Shown: positions 34,784 to 43,648 of the stretch, piece after piece | Layout of the letters: each line of letters starts with the position of its first letter | Numbering within the stretch: the first letter of the stretch is position 1 | NCBI GenBank assembly: GCA_020850755.1 | Contig: JADZEB010000022.1 | Coordinates: 1-64,000, forward strand | Source: Alphaproteobacteria bacterium | Lineage (GTDB): Bacteria > Pseudomonadota > Alphaproteobacteria > Acetobacterales > Acetobacteraceae | Direction: 5' to 3' | Length of the DNA stretch: 64,000 nt | The notes under the pieces: model-generated | What the model was told of the DNA's origin: nothing | What the model saw: the letters and a program-made list of their open reading frames with translations, nothing else | The model's database searches: none | Position numbers and translations under genes: made by a program

Positions 34784-35494
34784 TTGCTTACTGCCCTGCA
34801 ACGTCTGCTCAAGCGGCGCCCGCGCGAGGTGGCACCGGACGCATTGACCCAATTCCTGGCGCGCCAATCCGCCTTCGTCGCGCAGAAGACCGTCTACGAC
34901 TACTGCGAGGTCAAGACCGGCCGGGACTGGGAGTTCGTCCGCGACGAGCCCGCCTTCCGCGACGTGATGGAGATATGCCGCTGGCGCGTCTATTTCGCCA
35001 CGCTGGGCGATGTCACCGCCATGATCGAGGCGTGGCTGCGTCCAGCAGCGCTGGCCTTGCCCGAGGCGGATCGCGCGCCGGGAACCACGGCCGACGCCGA
35101 GCATTCCCGCCGCGAGCGTCTGGCCCAGGCCCTTGCGGCGCTGCACAACCGCGTCCTTGCCGGGGAGGCGCCGCCGGCCGAGCTCGCGCCGCATGCCGCC
35201 GACGCGGCCCAGGGCATTCTCGGCCGGCTCGCCCGGATGCAACTGGCCGCGCCGCACAAGCCCCACGAGCTGCCCACGCAGGCGGAGCCGACGCTCTACG
35301 AGACCCTGCCGATCCATCCCAGCCGGCGCACCGATGACGGTCCGGCCATTGTCGGCGCGTTGCGCTTCAACCTTGTCGTCGTCCATGACCGGATGGCCGC
35401 GACCTTCGATCGCGCCGGGCTTGCCGCCTCCCTGCTCGCCCGGCCGCCGGACGGCGCCTCCGCTGGAACCGCCGCGACGGAAAGCGCGCCATGA
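34784..35494 (+). CDS. conserved protein of unknown function coupled to the DUF294 nucleotidyltransferase
   Basis: This is a 236-residue soluble, mostly helical protein (ALTQFLARQSAFVAQKTVYD, EICRWRVYFATLGDVTAMI). I do not recognise a named domain. I chose TTG at 34784 because GGGGGGACC sits just before it and the reading then begins LLTALQRLLKRRP. A GTG at 34721 would add 21 residues without a ribosome site. Its stop overlaps the ATG of the next gene (ATGA), so the two products are made together and probably interact. It is divergent from the symporter subunits. Confidence 0.65.
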   Translation: MLTALQRLLKRRPREVAPDALTQFLARQSAFVAQKTVYDYCEVKTGRDWEFVRDEPAFRDVMEICRWRVYFATLGDVTAMIEAWLRPAALALPEADRAPGTTADAEHSRRERLAQALAALHNRVLAGEAPPAELAPHAADAAQGILGRLARMQLAAPHKPHELPTQAEPTLYETLPIHPSRRTDDGPAIVGALRFNLVVVHDRMAATFDRAGLAASLLARPPDGASAGTAATESAP

Positions 35495-36957
35495 ACGCGG
35501 CCTCCTCGCGCACCGCGATCTTCACCCAGGGCGTGATCGTGGCGATGGCCCCGCCGCCGCCGGCCGTGGCGCCCGACCTGCCGCTCGACCAGGCGCTCGC
35601 GCGCATCGCCGCCGCGCGCCATTCCTCGCTCGTCGTGCTCGACGGGTCCGGGGCGGTGGCCGGCATCCTGACCGAGCAGGACATCGCCCGGCGCGTCGCG
35701 TTCCGCATGGCGCCCGAGGCGCCGGTCTCGGCGGCCATGACCGCCCCGGTGCTGTGCGTCCGCCAGGACGAGCATCTCTATCGCGCGGTCGGGCTGATGC
35801 GCCATCACCGCATCCGCCACATGCCGGTGGTGGATGCCGCCGGCCGGCCGGTGGGCATGCTGCATCTCGACGCGGCGCTCGCCGCCGCCTCGGCGCGCTT
35901 GACCGACCATATCGACGCGCTCGCCCAGGACGACACGCCCGAGGGCTTCGCCGCGACCAAGCGCGCCCAGGCCGGGCTTGCCCGTGCCCTGCTCGATGAC
36001 GGCGTCGCCGCCACCGAGATCATCGGCCTCGTCACCGAGATCAACCACGACATCCACCGCAAGGTGCTGGCCGGCCTGCTGGCCGAATGGCAGGCGGGCG
36101 GGCGCGGCGAACCGCCGGTGCCCTTCACGCTGCTGATCCTGGGTTCGGGCGGGCGGGGCGAGAGCTTCCTCTTTCCCGACCAGGACAATGGCTTCATCCT
36201 CGGCCCCTACGCCGATGCCGAGCATGAACCCATCGACGGCTGGTTCCGCAACTTCGCCGACGCCTTCAACCAGCGCCTCGACCAGGTGGGCTTCCCGCTG
36301 TGCAAGGGCGGGGTGATGGCGCGCAACGCCGACTGGCGCGGCCGGCTGGGGCAGTGGCAGCGCAAGTTCGCCACCTGGATGGAACGGCGCGCGCCCGAGG
36401 ATCTGCTTTCGGCCGACATCGCCTTCGATTTCCGCGCCATCGCCGGCCCCGAGGAGCCGGCCGAGGAACTGCGCGCCTTGCTCAAGCCGCTGGTCCAGCG
36501 CCATCCTGCCTTCCTCGCGCTGCTCGCCGGCGACGAACGCCGCCTTGCCCCCCCGATCAGCTTCTTCGGCCGCATCCAGACCGAGAGCGAGGGCGAGAAC
36601 AAGGGCCGCGTCGATCTCAAGCTGCACGGCACCATGCCCTTCGTCTCGGCCTTGCGGCTGCTCGCGCTGCGCCAGGGCGTGGCCGAGACCGGCAGCCTCG
36701 CGCGGCTGGCCGCGCTTGCGGCCGCCGGGCGCATCCCGGAGGAGCAGGCGGCAACCTTGCGCACCGCCTTCGCCGTGCTGGTGGGTGCCATGCTGCGCCA
36801 GCAGCTCGAGGATTTCGAAACCGGGCGCAGGGTCGGCAGCATGGTGCGCGTGGAGGGGATGTCGAAGGCGGCCGTGGCCGTGCTGCGCGACGCGCTCAAG
36901 GCGATCGGCAGCTTCGCCAAGGACACCCGCGCCGAGTTCACCGGGCAGGTCTGGTAG
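35491..36957 (+). CDS. CBS-domain / DUF294 putative nucleotidyltransferase signalling protein
   Basis: This is a 488-residue cytoplasmic protein. A pair of CBS domains (about residues 20-140; LVVLDGSGAVAGILTEQDIA and HRIRHMPVVDAAGRPVGML) usually senses adenine nucleotides. A GlnD-like nucleotidyltransferase domain follows, with GSGGRGESFLFPDQDNGFIL at about residues 217-236, and then the DUF294 C-terminal domain. The N-terminal cyclic-nucleotide domain found in many relatives is absent. Genes of this type are repeatedly found beside symporter/acyl-CoA synthetase pairs and are suspected of post-translational control of them. Confidence 0.85.
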   Translation: MNAASSRTAIFTQGVIVAMAPPPPAVAPDLPLDQALARIAAARHSSLVVLDGSGAVAGILTEQDIARRVAFRMAPEAPVSAAMTAPVLCVRQDEHLYRAVGLMRHHRIRHMPVVDAAGRPVGMLHLDAALAAASARLTDHIDALAQDDTPEGFAATKRAQAGLARALLDDGVAATEIIGLVTEINHDIHRKVLAGLLAEWQAGGRGEPPVPFTLLILGSGGRGESFLFPDQDNGFILGPYADAEHEPIDGWFRNFADAFNQRLDQVGFPLCKGGVMARNADWRGRLGQWQRKFATWMERRAPEDLLSADIAFDFRAIAGPEEPAEELRALLKPLVQRHPAFLALLAGDERRLAPPISFFGRIQTESEGENKGRVDLKLHGTMPFVSALRLLALRQGVAETGSLARLAALAAAGRIPEEQAATLRTAFAVLVGAMLRQQLEDFETGRRVGSMVRVEGMSKAAVAVLRDALKAIGSFAKDTRAEFTGQVW

Positions 36958-36988
36958 GGCGAGGTCTGCTGGGCCCCCTTCCCGGCCT

Positions 36989-37735
36989 TCAGAAATGCGC
37001 CGCGGCGGTGGCGATGCGCTGGCCCATCCGCGCGCGCGCGAACAGGGTGGGCAGGTCAGAAGCGCCCTTGGCCTCGGCCTTGCCCAGCAGGCAGAGCAGC
37101 AGCCGCGCCGTGTCGATCGCATCGCCGGCGGCGGAATGGCGGCTGGTGATGGTGCACAGCCCGCGCCGGGCGAGCGCATCCAGGCTGTGATCCTTCTCGG
37201 CCGGATCGATCCAGGCCGACAGCATCAGGCTGCACAGGGCCGGGTTGCGGAAATGCACCCCCGTCTCGGCTTCGACACAATGCAGGCAGGTCAGGTCGAA
37301 GCCGGCATTGTGCGCCACCAGCACCGAATGCTCGCCGGCGAAGGCGTGGAAGTCGCGCACCGCCACGCGCATCGGCGGGGCGTGCGCCACCATCGCGTCG
37401 GTCACGCCGTGATAGCGCGTCGATGCGGGCGGGATGCGCCGGCCGGGATTGACCAGCGTCTCGAAGGTCTCGCCCTCCACCACCTCGCCGCCACGCACCC
37501 GCACCGCCCCGATCGCGACGATGCGATCCCCGCGCGAGGGTTGCAGGCCCGTCGTCTCCAGGTCGAACACGACATAGTCCTGCGCGCGGACGGATCCGCG
37601 CGGCGGCGGGGTCTGGTGCAGGTGGAAGTGGCGATGCTCGCCCCCGGCCAGCGGCACGGCAAGGCGGCGCTTGATGGCATCGACCAGCCGGCGGGTGCGG
37701 CTCGGCGCCAGGCTCGGTGCGGCGTGATCGGACAT
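36989..37735 (-). CDS. DnaQ-like 3'-5' exonuclease (DEDDh family)
   Basis: This is a 248-residue protein with the exonuclease motifs FDLETTGL (Asp58, Glu60), AHNAGFDLT, and HSAAGDAIDTA carrying the late His and Asp. It resembles the epsilon-like exonucleases found beside DUF294 genes and not a replicative PolC. The first 45 residues are a basic leader without a known domain. The ribosome site ahead of 37735 is weak. It is convergent with DUF294 and divergent from prpE. Confidence 0.85.
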   Translation of the reverse strand: MSDHAAPSLAPSRTRRLVDAIKRRLAVPLAGGEHRHFHLHQTPPPRGSVRAQDYVVFDLETTGLQPSRGDRIVAIGAVRVRGGEVVEGETFETLVNPGRRIPPASTRYHGVTDAMVAHAPPMRVAVRDFHAFAGEHSVLVAHNAGFDLTCLHCVEAETGVHFRNPALCSLMLSAWIDPAEKDHSLDALARRGLCTITSRHSAAGDAIDTARLLLCLLGKAEAKGASDLPTLFARARMGQRIATAAAHF

Positions 37736-37956
37736 GCGCGTTTCGTGACCCTCGTGCGGGCGGTCTGTTGCCGTCCTGGCCAATTCTAAGCACAGCCGGC
37801 GATCCCAGAACAAGCGCACGGCGCCCCCCGGCCGGCCGCGCAGGACGGCATTGCCAGCCCCCCGCCCTTGCGGCCACTCTAGGCACAACAGGGCGGGTGG
37901 CACCCGCACCGCAGGACCGCCCGCGCAAGGGGCGGGGCAAGGGAAGGAAACGCAGC

Positions 37957-39861
37957 ATGACGAGTGGCACCGCGCAGAGCCGCTACGAGCAGGTCTATGC
38001 CGACTGGGCGCGCGACCCCGAGGGCTGGTGGGCCGCCCGCGCCGAGGGCCTGAGCTGGACCCGGCGCTGGGACCGCGTGCTCGATGCCAGCCGCCCGCCA
38101 CTCTATCGCTGGTTCCCGGGCGGCATGCTGAACACCTGCTACAACGCGCTCGACCGCCATGTCGCCGCCGGCCGCGGGGCGCAGGCTGCGCTGGTCTATG
38201 ACAGCCCGATGGCCGGGCGGCTGGAAAGCCTCACCTATGCCGAGCTGACCGAGCGCACGGCGCGCTTCGCCGGCGCTCTTGCCCGGCTTGGCGTCGGGCG
38301 GGGCGATCGCGTCATCGTCTACATGCCGATGGTGCCCGAGGCGGTGATCGCCATGCTCGCCTGCGCGCGGCTCGGCGCGATCCATTCGGTGGTGTTCGGC
38401 GGCTTCGCCGCCAACGAGCTTGCCACGCGCATCGCCGATGCCAAGCCGAAGGTCATCGTCTCCGCCTCCTGCGGGCTGGAGCCCGGGCGGGTGGTGAAAT
38501 ACAAGCCCCTGCTCGATGCCGCGATCGAGCTGTCGCCGCACAAGCCCGCCCATTGCGTGATCCTGCAACGCCCGCAGGAGAAGGCGCCGCTGATGGCGAA
38601 GCGCGACTTCGACTGGGACGAGGCGGTGGCCGGCGCGCCGGCGGCCGAATGCGTGCCGGTGGCGGCGACTGATCCGCTTTACATCCTCTACACCTCGGGC
38701 ACGACCGGGAAGCCCAAGGGCGTCGTGCGCGACAATGGCGGGCATGCGGTTGCGCTCGCCAACAGCATGGAGATGGTCTACGGCGCGCGCGCGGGCGATG
38801 CCTACTGGGCCGCCTCCGATGTGGGCTGGGTGGTGGGCCATTCCTACATCGTCTATGGCCCGCTGCTGGCCGGCTGCACCACCATCCTTTACGAGGGCAA
38901 GCCGGTGGGCACACCCGATGCCGGCGCCTACTGGCGCGTCTCTGCCCAGCACAAGGTGCGCGTGCTGTTCACCGCGCCCACCGCCATCCGCGCCATCAAG
39001 AAGGAGGACCCCGAGGGCAGGCTGCTGCGCCAGCACGACCTCTCGCGCCTCGATGCGCTGTTCCTGGCCGGCGAGCGCTGCGACCCCGACACGGTGCAGT
39101 GGGCCGAGCGGCTGCTCGCCCGCCCGGTGATCGACCATTGGTGGCAGACCGAGACCGGCTGGACCATCAGCGGCGATTTCCGCGGCTATGGCCTGTTTCC
39201 GGTCAAGGCCGGCTCGGCCGGCCGCCCCGCGCCCGGCTATGACGTGCGCGTGCTGGGCGAGGACCATCGCCCGGTGCCCCCCGGCCAGATCGGCTCGATC
39301 GTGGTCAAGCTGCCGCTGCCGCCCGGCACGCTGCCCACCCTGTGGCAGAACGAGGAGGGATTCCGCGCCGCCTATCTCGACGAGTTCCCCGGCCACTACA
39401 AGACCGCCGATGCCGGCATGATCGATACCGACGGCTATGTCTGGGTGATGAGCCGCACCGACGACATCATCAATGTCGCCGGCCACCGGCTTTCCACCGG
39501 CGCGATGGAGGAGGTGCTGGCCAGCCACAAGGACGTGGCCGAGTGCGCCGTGGTGGGCGTCAAGGACAGCCTGAAGGGCCAGGTGCCGATGGGGCTCGTG
39601 GTGCTCAAGTCCGGCGTCAACCGCCCCGAGGCCGAGATCGCGGCCGAACTGGTCGGCATGGTGCGCGAGAAGATCGGGCCGGTGGCGGCGTTCAAGGACG
39701 CGCGTGTGGTGCAGCGCCTGCCCAAGACGCGCTCGGGCAAGATCCTGCGCGCGACCATCCGCAAGATCGCCGACGGGGAAAGCTATGTCATGCCGCCGAC
39801 GATCGACGATCCGGTGACGCTGGACGAGATCGCGGGGCTATTGAAAGGCGCGATGCGCTGA
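37957..39861 (+). CDS. prpE: propionyl-CoA synthetase / acyl-CoA synthetase
   Basis: This is a 634-residue AMP-forming ligase that activates propionate (or acetate) to the CoA ester. It has the ATP loop YTSGTTGKPKGVV (from about residue 244), the acyl-pocket/adenine motif HWWQTETGW, and K595 in RSGKILRATIRK, the acetylation-controlled lysine. The N-terminal YADWARDPEGWWA is the ACAS leader. AAGGAAA precedes the ATG at 37957; an in-frame extension to 37717 is rejected. Propionate preference is inferred from similarity to PrpE, not shown. Confidence 0.87.
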   Translation: MTSGTAQSRYEQVYADWARDPEGWWAARAEGLSWTRRWDRVLDASRPPLYRWFPGGMLNTCYNALDRHVAAGRGAQAALVYDSPMAGRLESLTYAELTERTARFAGALARLGVGRGDRVIVYMPMVPEAVIAMLACARLGAIHSVVFGGFAANELATRIADAKPKVIVSASCGLEPGRVVKYKPLLDAAIELSPHKPAHCVILQRPQEKAPLMAKRDFDWDEAVAGAPAAECVPVAATDPLYILYTSGTTGKPKGVVRDNGGHAVALANSMEMVYGARAGDAYWAASDVGWVVGHSYIVYGPLLAGCTTILYEGKPVGTPDAGAYWRVSAQHKVRVLFTAPTAIRAIKKEDPEGRLLRQHDLSRLDALFLAGERCDPDTVQWAERLLARPVIDHWWQTETGWTISGDFRGYGLFPVKAGSAGRPAPGYDVRVLGEDHRPVPPGQIGSIVVKLPLPPGTLPTLWQNEEGFRAAYLDEFPGHYKTADAGMIDTDGYVWVMSRTDDIINVAGHRLSTGAMEEVLASHKDVAECAVVGVKDSLKGQVPMGLVVLKSGVNRPEAEIAAELVGMVREKIGPVAAFKDARVVQRLPKTRSGKILRATIRKIADGESYVMPPTIDDPVTLDEIAGLLKGAMR

Positions 39862-39867
39862 GCGCGC

Positions 39868-39886
39868 GCGCGGGGCGGCCCCGCGC
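39868..39886. terminator. GC hairpin between convergent prpE and VTT-protein genes
   Basis: GCGCGGGG-cgg-CCCCGCGC lies six bases after the prpE stop and 12 bases before the end of the convergent gene. There is no T-tract on either side, so termination is only likely. Confidence 0.4.
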
Positions 39887-39897
39887 CCCTGCCGCCG

Positions 39898-40476
39898 CTA
39901 CAGGTAGCGCAGCGCCGCCACGATCGCGATCAGCAGCAGGGCGACGATGCTGGTGATCAGCGTCAGGCGGCGCTCGATGAAGTCGCGGATCGGATCGCCA
40001 TAGCGGCGGATCAGCCAGGCGAGCATGAAGAAACGCGCCCCGCGCGTGGCGATCGAGGCGGCGACGAACACCGGGAAATTGTAGCCGGCGACGCCGCTGG
40101 CGATGGTGATGATCTTGTAGGGCACCGGTGTAAGGCCCTTGACCAGGATGATCCAGAGCCCCCATTCGGCATAGAGCGCCTGGAAGGCTGCGAACTTCTC
40201 CTGGTAGCCGTAGAGGGCGATCACCGGCGCGGCCACCGCATCGAACAGCAGCCAGCCGATGCCATAGCCCAGGATGCCGCCCAGCACCGAGGCAACCGTG
40301 CAGTTCAGCGCGACGCGATAGGCGTGCATCGGGCGCGCCAGTGCCATCGGGATCAGCATCGCATCGGGCGGGATCGGAAAGACCGAGCTCTCCAGGAAGG
40401 AGATGATGAACAGCCAGATCGGCGCCTTGGGATGCGCGGCCTGACGCATGGTCCAGTCGTAAAGGCTGCGCAGCAC
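39898..40476 (-). CDS. YqaA/DedA-like VTT-domain membrane protein
   Basis: This is a 192-residue inner-membrane protein of the SNARE-associated/VTT fold. The re-entrant motif ESSVFPIPPDAMLIPMALARP and the second half LVKGLTPVPYKIITIASGVAGYN are characteristic. Relatives act in lipid (undecaprenyl-phosphate or phospholipid) flipping; the substrate here is unknown. The start is a GTG at 40476; an ATG at 40449 would give a slightly shorter N-terminus. Confidence 0.82.
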   Translation of the reverse strand: MLRSLYDWTMRQAAHPKAPIWLFIISFLESSVFPIPPDAMLIPMALARPMHAYRVALNCTVASVLGGILGYGIGWLLFDAVAAPVIALYGYQEKFAAFQALYAEWGLWIILVKGLTPVPYKIITIASGVAGYNFPVFVAASIATRGARFFMLAWLIRRYGDPIRDFIERRLTLITSIVALLLIAIVAALRYL

Positions 40477-40632
40477 GGGACGGCGGGGCTCCGGGGTTCC
40501 TGGGTGGGCAGGCTGGCCCTGCCGAGGCGCGGCACGCTGCCAGCCAGCGCCGGCCTATGCAAGCGCCGCGCTATGCAAGCGCCAAGCCTGTGTCGTGATT
40601 ATGGCGCCCCGTGCCGCGATGCCCCGCGTCGT

Positions 40633-42288
40633 TCACGCCGCCGCACGGCGCCCGGCCAGCAGCATCGCCGCCGCCTTCTCGGCGATCATCATCGCCGGCG
40701 CCGCCGTGTTGCCCGAGGTGATCGCGGGCATGATCGCGGCATCGGCCACGCACAAGCCGCCGATGCCATGCACGGCAAGGTCGGGGCCCACCACGGCGGC
40801 GGCGTCGTGCGCGGGACCCATCCGGCAGGTGCCGACCGGGTGGAAGATGGTGGTGCCGATATCGCCCGCCGCGCGAACAAGCTCGGCCTCGGATTGCAGC
40901 CCGGCGCCGGGGCGGAACTCCGCCGGCGCGTAGGGCGCCAGCGCGCGCGCCGTAGCGATGCGTCGCGTGAGCCGGATCGCCGCCACCGCCACCTGCCGGT
41001 CCTCGGGCGTGGCGAGATAGTTGGGCCTGATCTCGGGCGGGGCGAGCGGATCGGGGCCGCGCGGGCGCACCGTGCCGCGGCTGGTCGGGCGCAGATTGCA
41101 CACGGACGCGGTGAAGGCCGGGAACGGATGCAGCGGCTCTCCGAAGCGATCGAGGCTGAGCGGCTGGACATGGTATTCGAGGTCGGGGGTCTCGCGCGCG
41201 GGGTCGCTGCGGGCGAAGGCGCCAAGCTGGCTCGGCGCCATGGTCAGCGGCCCGCTGCGGAACAGCGCGTATTCGATCGCCATGCCGATGCGCCCCGGAA
41301 GGCTGCGCGCGCGCTCGTTCAGCGTGCGGGTGTTGCGCACCTTGAAGACCAGGCGCAGTTGCAGATGGTCCTGAAGGTTGCCGCCGACGCCCCGCAGGTC
41401 GTGGCGCACGGCGATGCCGCGCTCGGCGAGCGCCCCGGCCGGGCCGATGCCCGAGAGCTGCAACAGATGCGGGCTGCCGATCGCGCCGGCAGCCAGCACC
41501 ACCGCGCCCTCGGCATGCGCCATCGCCGGGCGGCCACGATGCAGGAGATCGAGCCCGGTCACGCGCCGCCCGTCCAGCCGCAGCGCCGTCGCCTGCGCGT
41601 GGGTGACGACGCGCAAGTTCGGCCGCCCGGCGGCCGGGCGCAGGAACGCCTTGGCCGTGGTCCAGCGGATGCCGCGGCGCTGGTTGACGTGGAAATCGCC
41701 GCAGCCCTCGTTGTCGCCGCGGTTGAAGTCCTCGACCGGCGGGATGCCGCACTCCCCCGCCGCCCTGCGGAAGGCATCGAGTATGTCCCAGCGCAGGCGC
41801 ATCGCCTCGACCCGCCATTCGCCGCCGCGCCCGTGCAGGGGATCGGGCGGCGCATCCAACCCCGATGCGGCGAAATCCTCGGCGCGCAGGAAATGCGGCA
41901 GCACATCCTCCCACGCCCAGCCGGGATTGCCCGCCTGCGCCCAGAGGTCGTAGTCGCGCGCCTGGCCGCGCATGTAGATCATGCCGTTGATGGCCGAGCA
42001 GCCGCCCAGCACCTTGCCGCGGGGATAGTTCAGCGCCCGCCCGTTCAGCCCCGGCTCCGGCTCGGTGCGGAACATCCAGTCCGTGCGCGGGTTGTTCATC
42101 GTGTAGAGATAGCCGATCGGCACATGGATCCAGGGATAGGTGTCACGCCCGCCCGCCTCCAGCAGCAGCACGCGCGAGGCGGGATCGGCGGAAAGCCGGT
42201 TGGCGAGCACGCAGCCGGCCGAACCGGCGCCAACGATGACATAGTCGTAGCGGCCGATATCCTCGCGATGTGGCGCCTCCGCGCTCAT
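40633..42288 (-). CDS. GMC family oxidoreductase (choline dehydrogenase-like)
   Basis: This is a 551-residue FAD enzyme that oxidises an alcohol. The N-terminal motif IVGAGSAGCVLANRLS is at about residues 18-33. GKVLGGCSAINGMIYMRG is the first GMC signature and GAIGSPHLLQLSGIGP the second. The catalytic His/Asn region is IFHPVGTCRMGP and SGNTAAPAMMIAE. Its start overlaps the GNAT stop (ATGA). It is last in the TAXI-SDR-GNAT-GMC operon, suggesting oxidation of the imported compound. The substrate is unknown. Confidence 0.9.
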   Translation of the reverse strand: MSAEAPHREDIGRYDYVIVGAGSAGCVLANRLSADPASRVLLLEAGGRDTYPWIHVPIGYLYTMNNPRTDWMFRTEPEPGLNGRALNYPRGKVLGGCSAINGMIYMRGQARDYDLWAQAGNPGWAWEDVLPHFLRAEDFAASGLDAPPDPLHGRGGEWRVEAMRLRWDILDAFRRAAGECGIPPVEDFNRGDNEGCGDFHVNQRRGIRWTTAKAFLRPAAGRPNLRVVTHAQATALRLDGRRVTGLDLLHRGRPAMAHAEGAVVLAAGAIGSPHLLQLSGIGPAGALAERGIAVRHDLRGVGGNLQDHLQLRLVFKVRNTRTLNERARSLPGRIGMAIEYALFRSGPLTMAPSQLGAFARSDPARETPDLEYHVQPLSLDRFGEPLHPFPAFTASVCNLRPTSRGTVRPRGPDPLAPPEIRPNYLATPEDRQVAVAAIRLTRRIATARALAPYAPAEFRPGAGLQSEAELVRAAGDIGTTIFHPVGTCRMGPAHDAAAVVGPDLAVHGIGGLCVADAAIMPAITSGNTAAPAMMIAEKAAAMLLAGRRAAA

Positions 42289-42794
42289 GCGGCCCCTCGC
42301 CCCAGGTCCTTGCGGTAGTGGTATTCCACCGTGTCCGACAGGTCGGCCACCTCGCGCGTTTCGGCCAGGCGGCGAAAGCCGCGCGCGGCGTAGAAGGCAT
42401 GCGCGTCGTGGAATCGCGTATCGGTCCAGAGATGGACGAAGGCGGCCCCTGCCGTCGCCGCATGCGCCTCGACCAACTCGACCAGCCGCGCGGCGAGCCC
42501 GTGGCGGCGCGCCGCCCGCGCGACATAGAGCTTCACCAGCTCCCACCCGCCGCCCTCGCCGCCCTGCCCGCCCGGCAGCACGCCGACGCTGCCAACGAGC
42601 GCGCCGGCCGCGTCCTCGGCCGCCCAGAAGGCGCCGCCCTTGCGCGCGACATGGTCGGCGATCGCGCGCAGCTCGGGCAGTTCGCGATCGACATCGATCA
42701 CGAAGCCGGCATACTCCGCCCATACGCCAGCGATCAGCGCGATCAGGCGGGGCGCGTCCTCGTCGCGCGCGGGGCGGATCGTGATGCCGGACAC
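42285..42794 (-). CDS. GNAT family N-acetyltransferase
   Basis: This is a 169-residue acetyltransferase with ITIRPARDEDAPRLIALI at the N-terminus, the acetyl-CoA loop KLYVARAARRHGLAARLVELV and the C-terminal FYAARGFRR. The start is a GTG at 42794, 28 bp after the SDR stop, with no good ribosome site, so translation may depend on the upstream gene. The substrate is unknown. Confidence 0.85.
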   Translation of the reverse strand: MSGITIRPARDEDAPRLIALIAGVWAEYAGFVIDVDRELPELRAIADHVARKGGAFWAAEDAAGALVGSVGVLPGGQGGEGGGWELVKLYVARAARRHGLAARLVELVEAHAATAGAAFVHLWTDTRFHDAHAFYAARGFRRLAETREVADLSDTVEYHYRKDLGRGAA

Positions 42795-42822
42795 GCCTGC
42801 GCGCCCGCCGGTCAGCCGCCCG

Positions 42823-43626
42823 TCAGTCGCACTTGGCGCTCATGCCGCCATCGACGATGATCTCGGTGGCGGTGACGAAGCGTGCCTCGTCCGAGGCGAG
42901 GTAGAGCGCGGCGTGGGCGATGTCGCGGCCATCGCCCATGAAGCCCATCGGGATGCGCTTGTTGCGCGTCTCGATCAGCTTGGCGACATCGCCGCCCGCG
43001 CGCTGGCCGGCAAGGCGGGCTTCCACCAATGGCGTGTGCATCTGTCCCGGCACCACCGTGTTGGCGCGCACGCCCTTCTTGGCATAGGCGACGCCGAGCG
43101 CGCGGGTGAACTGGATCACGCCGGCCTTGGTCGCCGAGTAGGCGATGTTGAAGCTGCCGGTGAAGCGGATGCCGGAAGTGGAGGAGATGTTCACGATCGC
43201 CCCCGCGCCTTGCTTCTCCATCACCGGCAGCACATGCTTGCAGGCCAGGAACAGGTGCTTGAGGTTGTGGTCCATCTGCCGGTCCCACACCTCCTCGCTC
43301 ATCTCCACCGGGCCGCCGGGCTCGGAGCCGCCGACATTGTTCACCAGTATGTCGATGCGCCCGCCATAGGCGGCAAACGCGGCATCGACCATGGCCTTGG
43401 CACCGGCGGCCTTGGTGACATCGGCGACATGGGTGACGATCCGCCCGCCGACCTCCTTCACCTTGGCGACGGTCTCGGTCATCGCCGCCTCGTTGCGGTC
43501 GACGGCGAAGATGCGCGCCCCTTCCCTGGCGAAGGCCCAGGCGATGGCGCGGCCATTGCCCCAGCCGGGACCCACGCTGCCCGCACCCGATACGATCGCT
43601 ACCTTGCCCTCAAGCCTGCCGGCCAT
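42823..43626 (-). CDS. short-chain dehydrogenase/reductase (SDR)
   Basis: This is a 267-residue classical SDR with a cofactor loop SGAGSVGPGWGNGRA, NNVGG after the fourth strand, catalytic Ser in ISSTSGI, and Tyr/Lys in AYSATKAG. An acidic residue after strand two (AVDRNE) favours NAD. AAGGAG fits the ATG at 43626 better than the GTG at 43632. It lies 22 bp after the TAXI receptor gene. It is probably an alcohol or hydroxy-acid dehydrogenase acting with the GMC enzyme. Confidence 0.88.
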   Translation of the reverse strand: MAGRLEGKVAIVSGAGSVGPGWGNGRAIAWAFAREGARIFAVDRNEAAMTETVAKVKEVGGRIVTHVADVTKAAGAKAMVDAAFAAYGGRIDILVNNVGGSEPGGPVEMSEEVWDRQMDHNLKHLFLACKHVLPVMEKQGAGAIVNISSTSGIRFTGSFNIAYSATKAGVIQFTRALGVAYAKKGVRANTVVPGQMHTPLVEARLAGQRAGGDVAKLIETRNKRIPMGFMGDGRDIAHAALYLASDEARFVTATEIIVDGGMSAKCD

Positions 43627-43648
43627 CGTCACGCTCTCCTTCCGTCTG

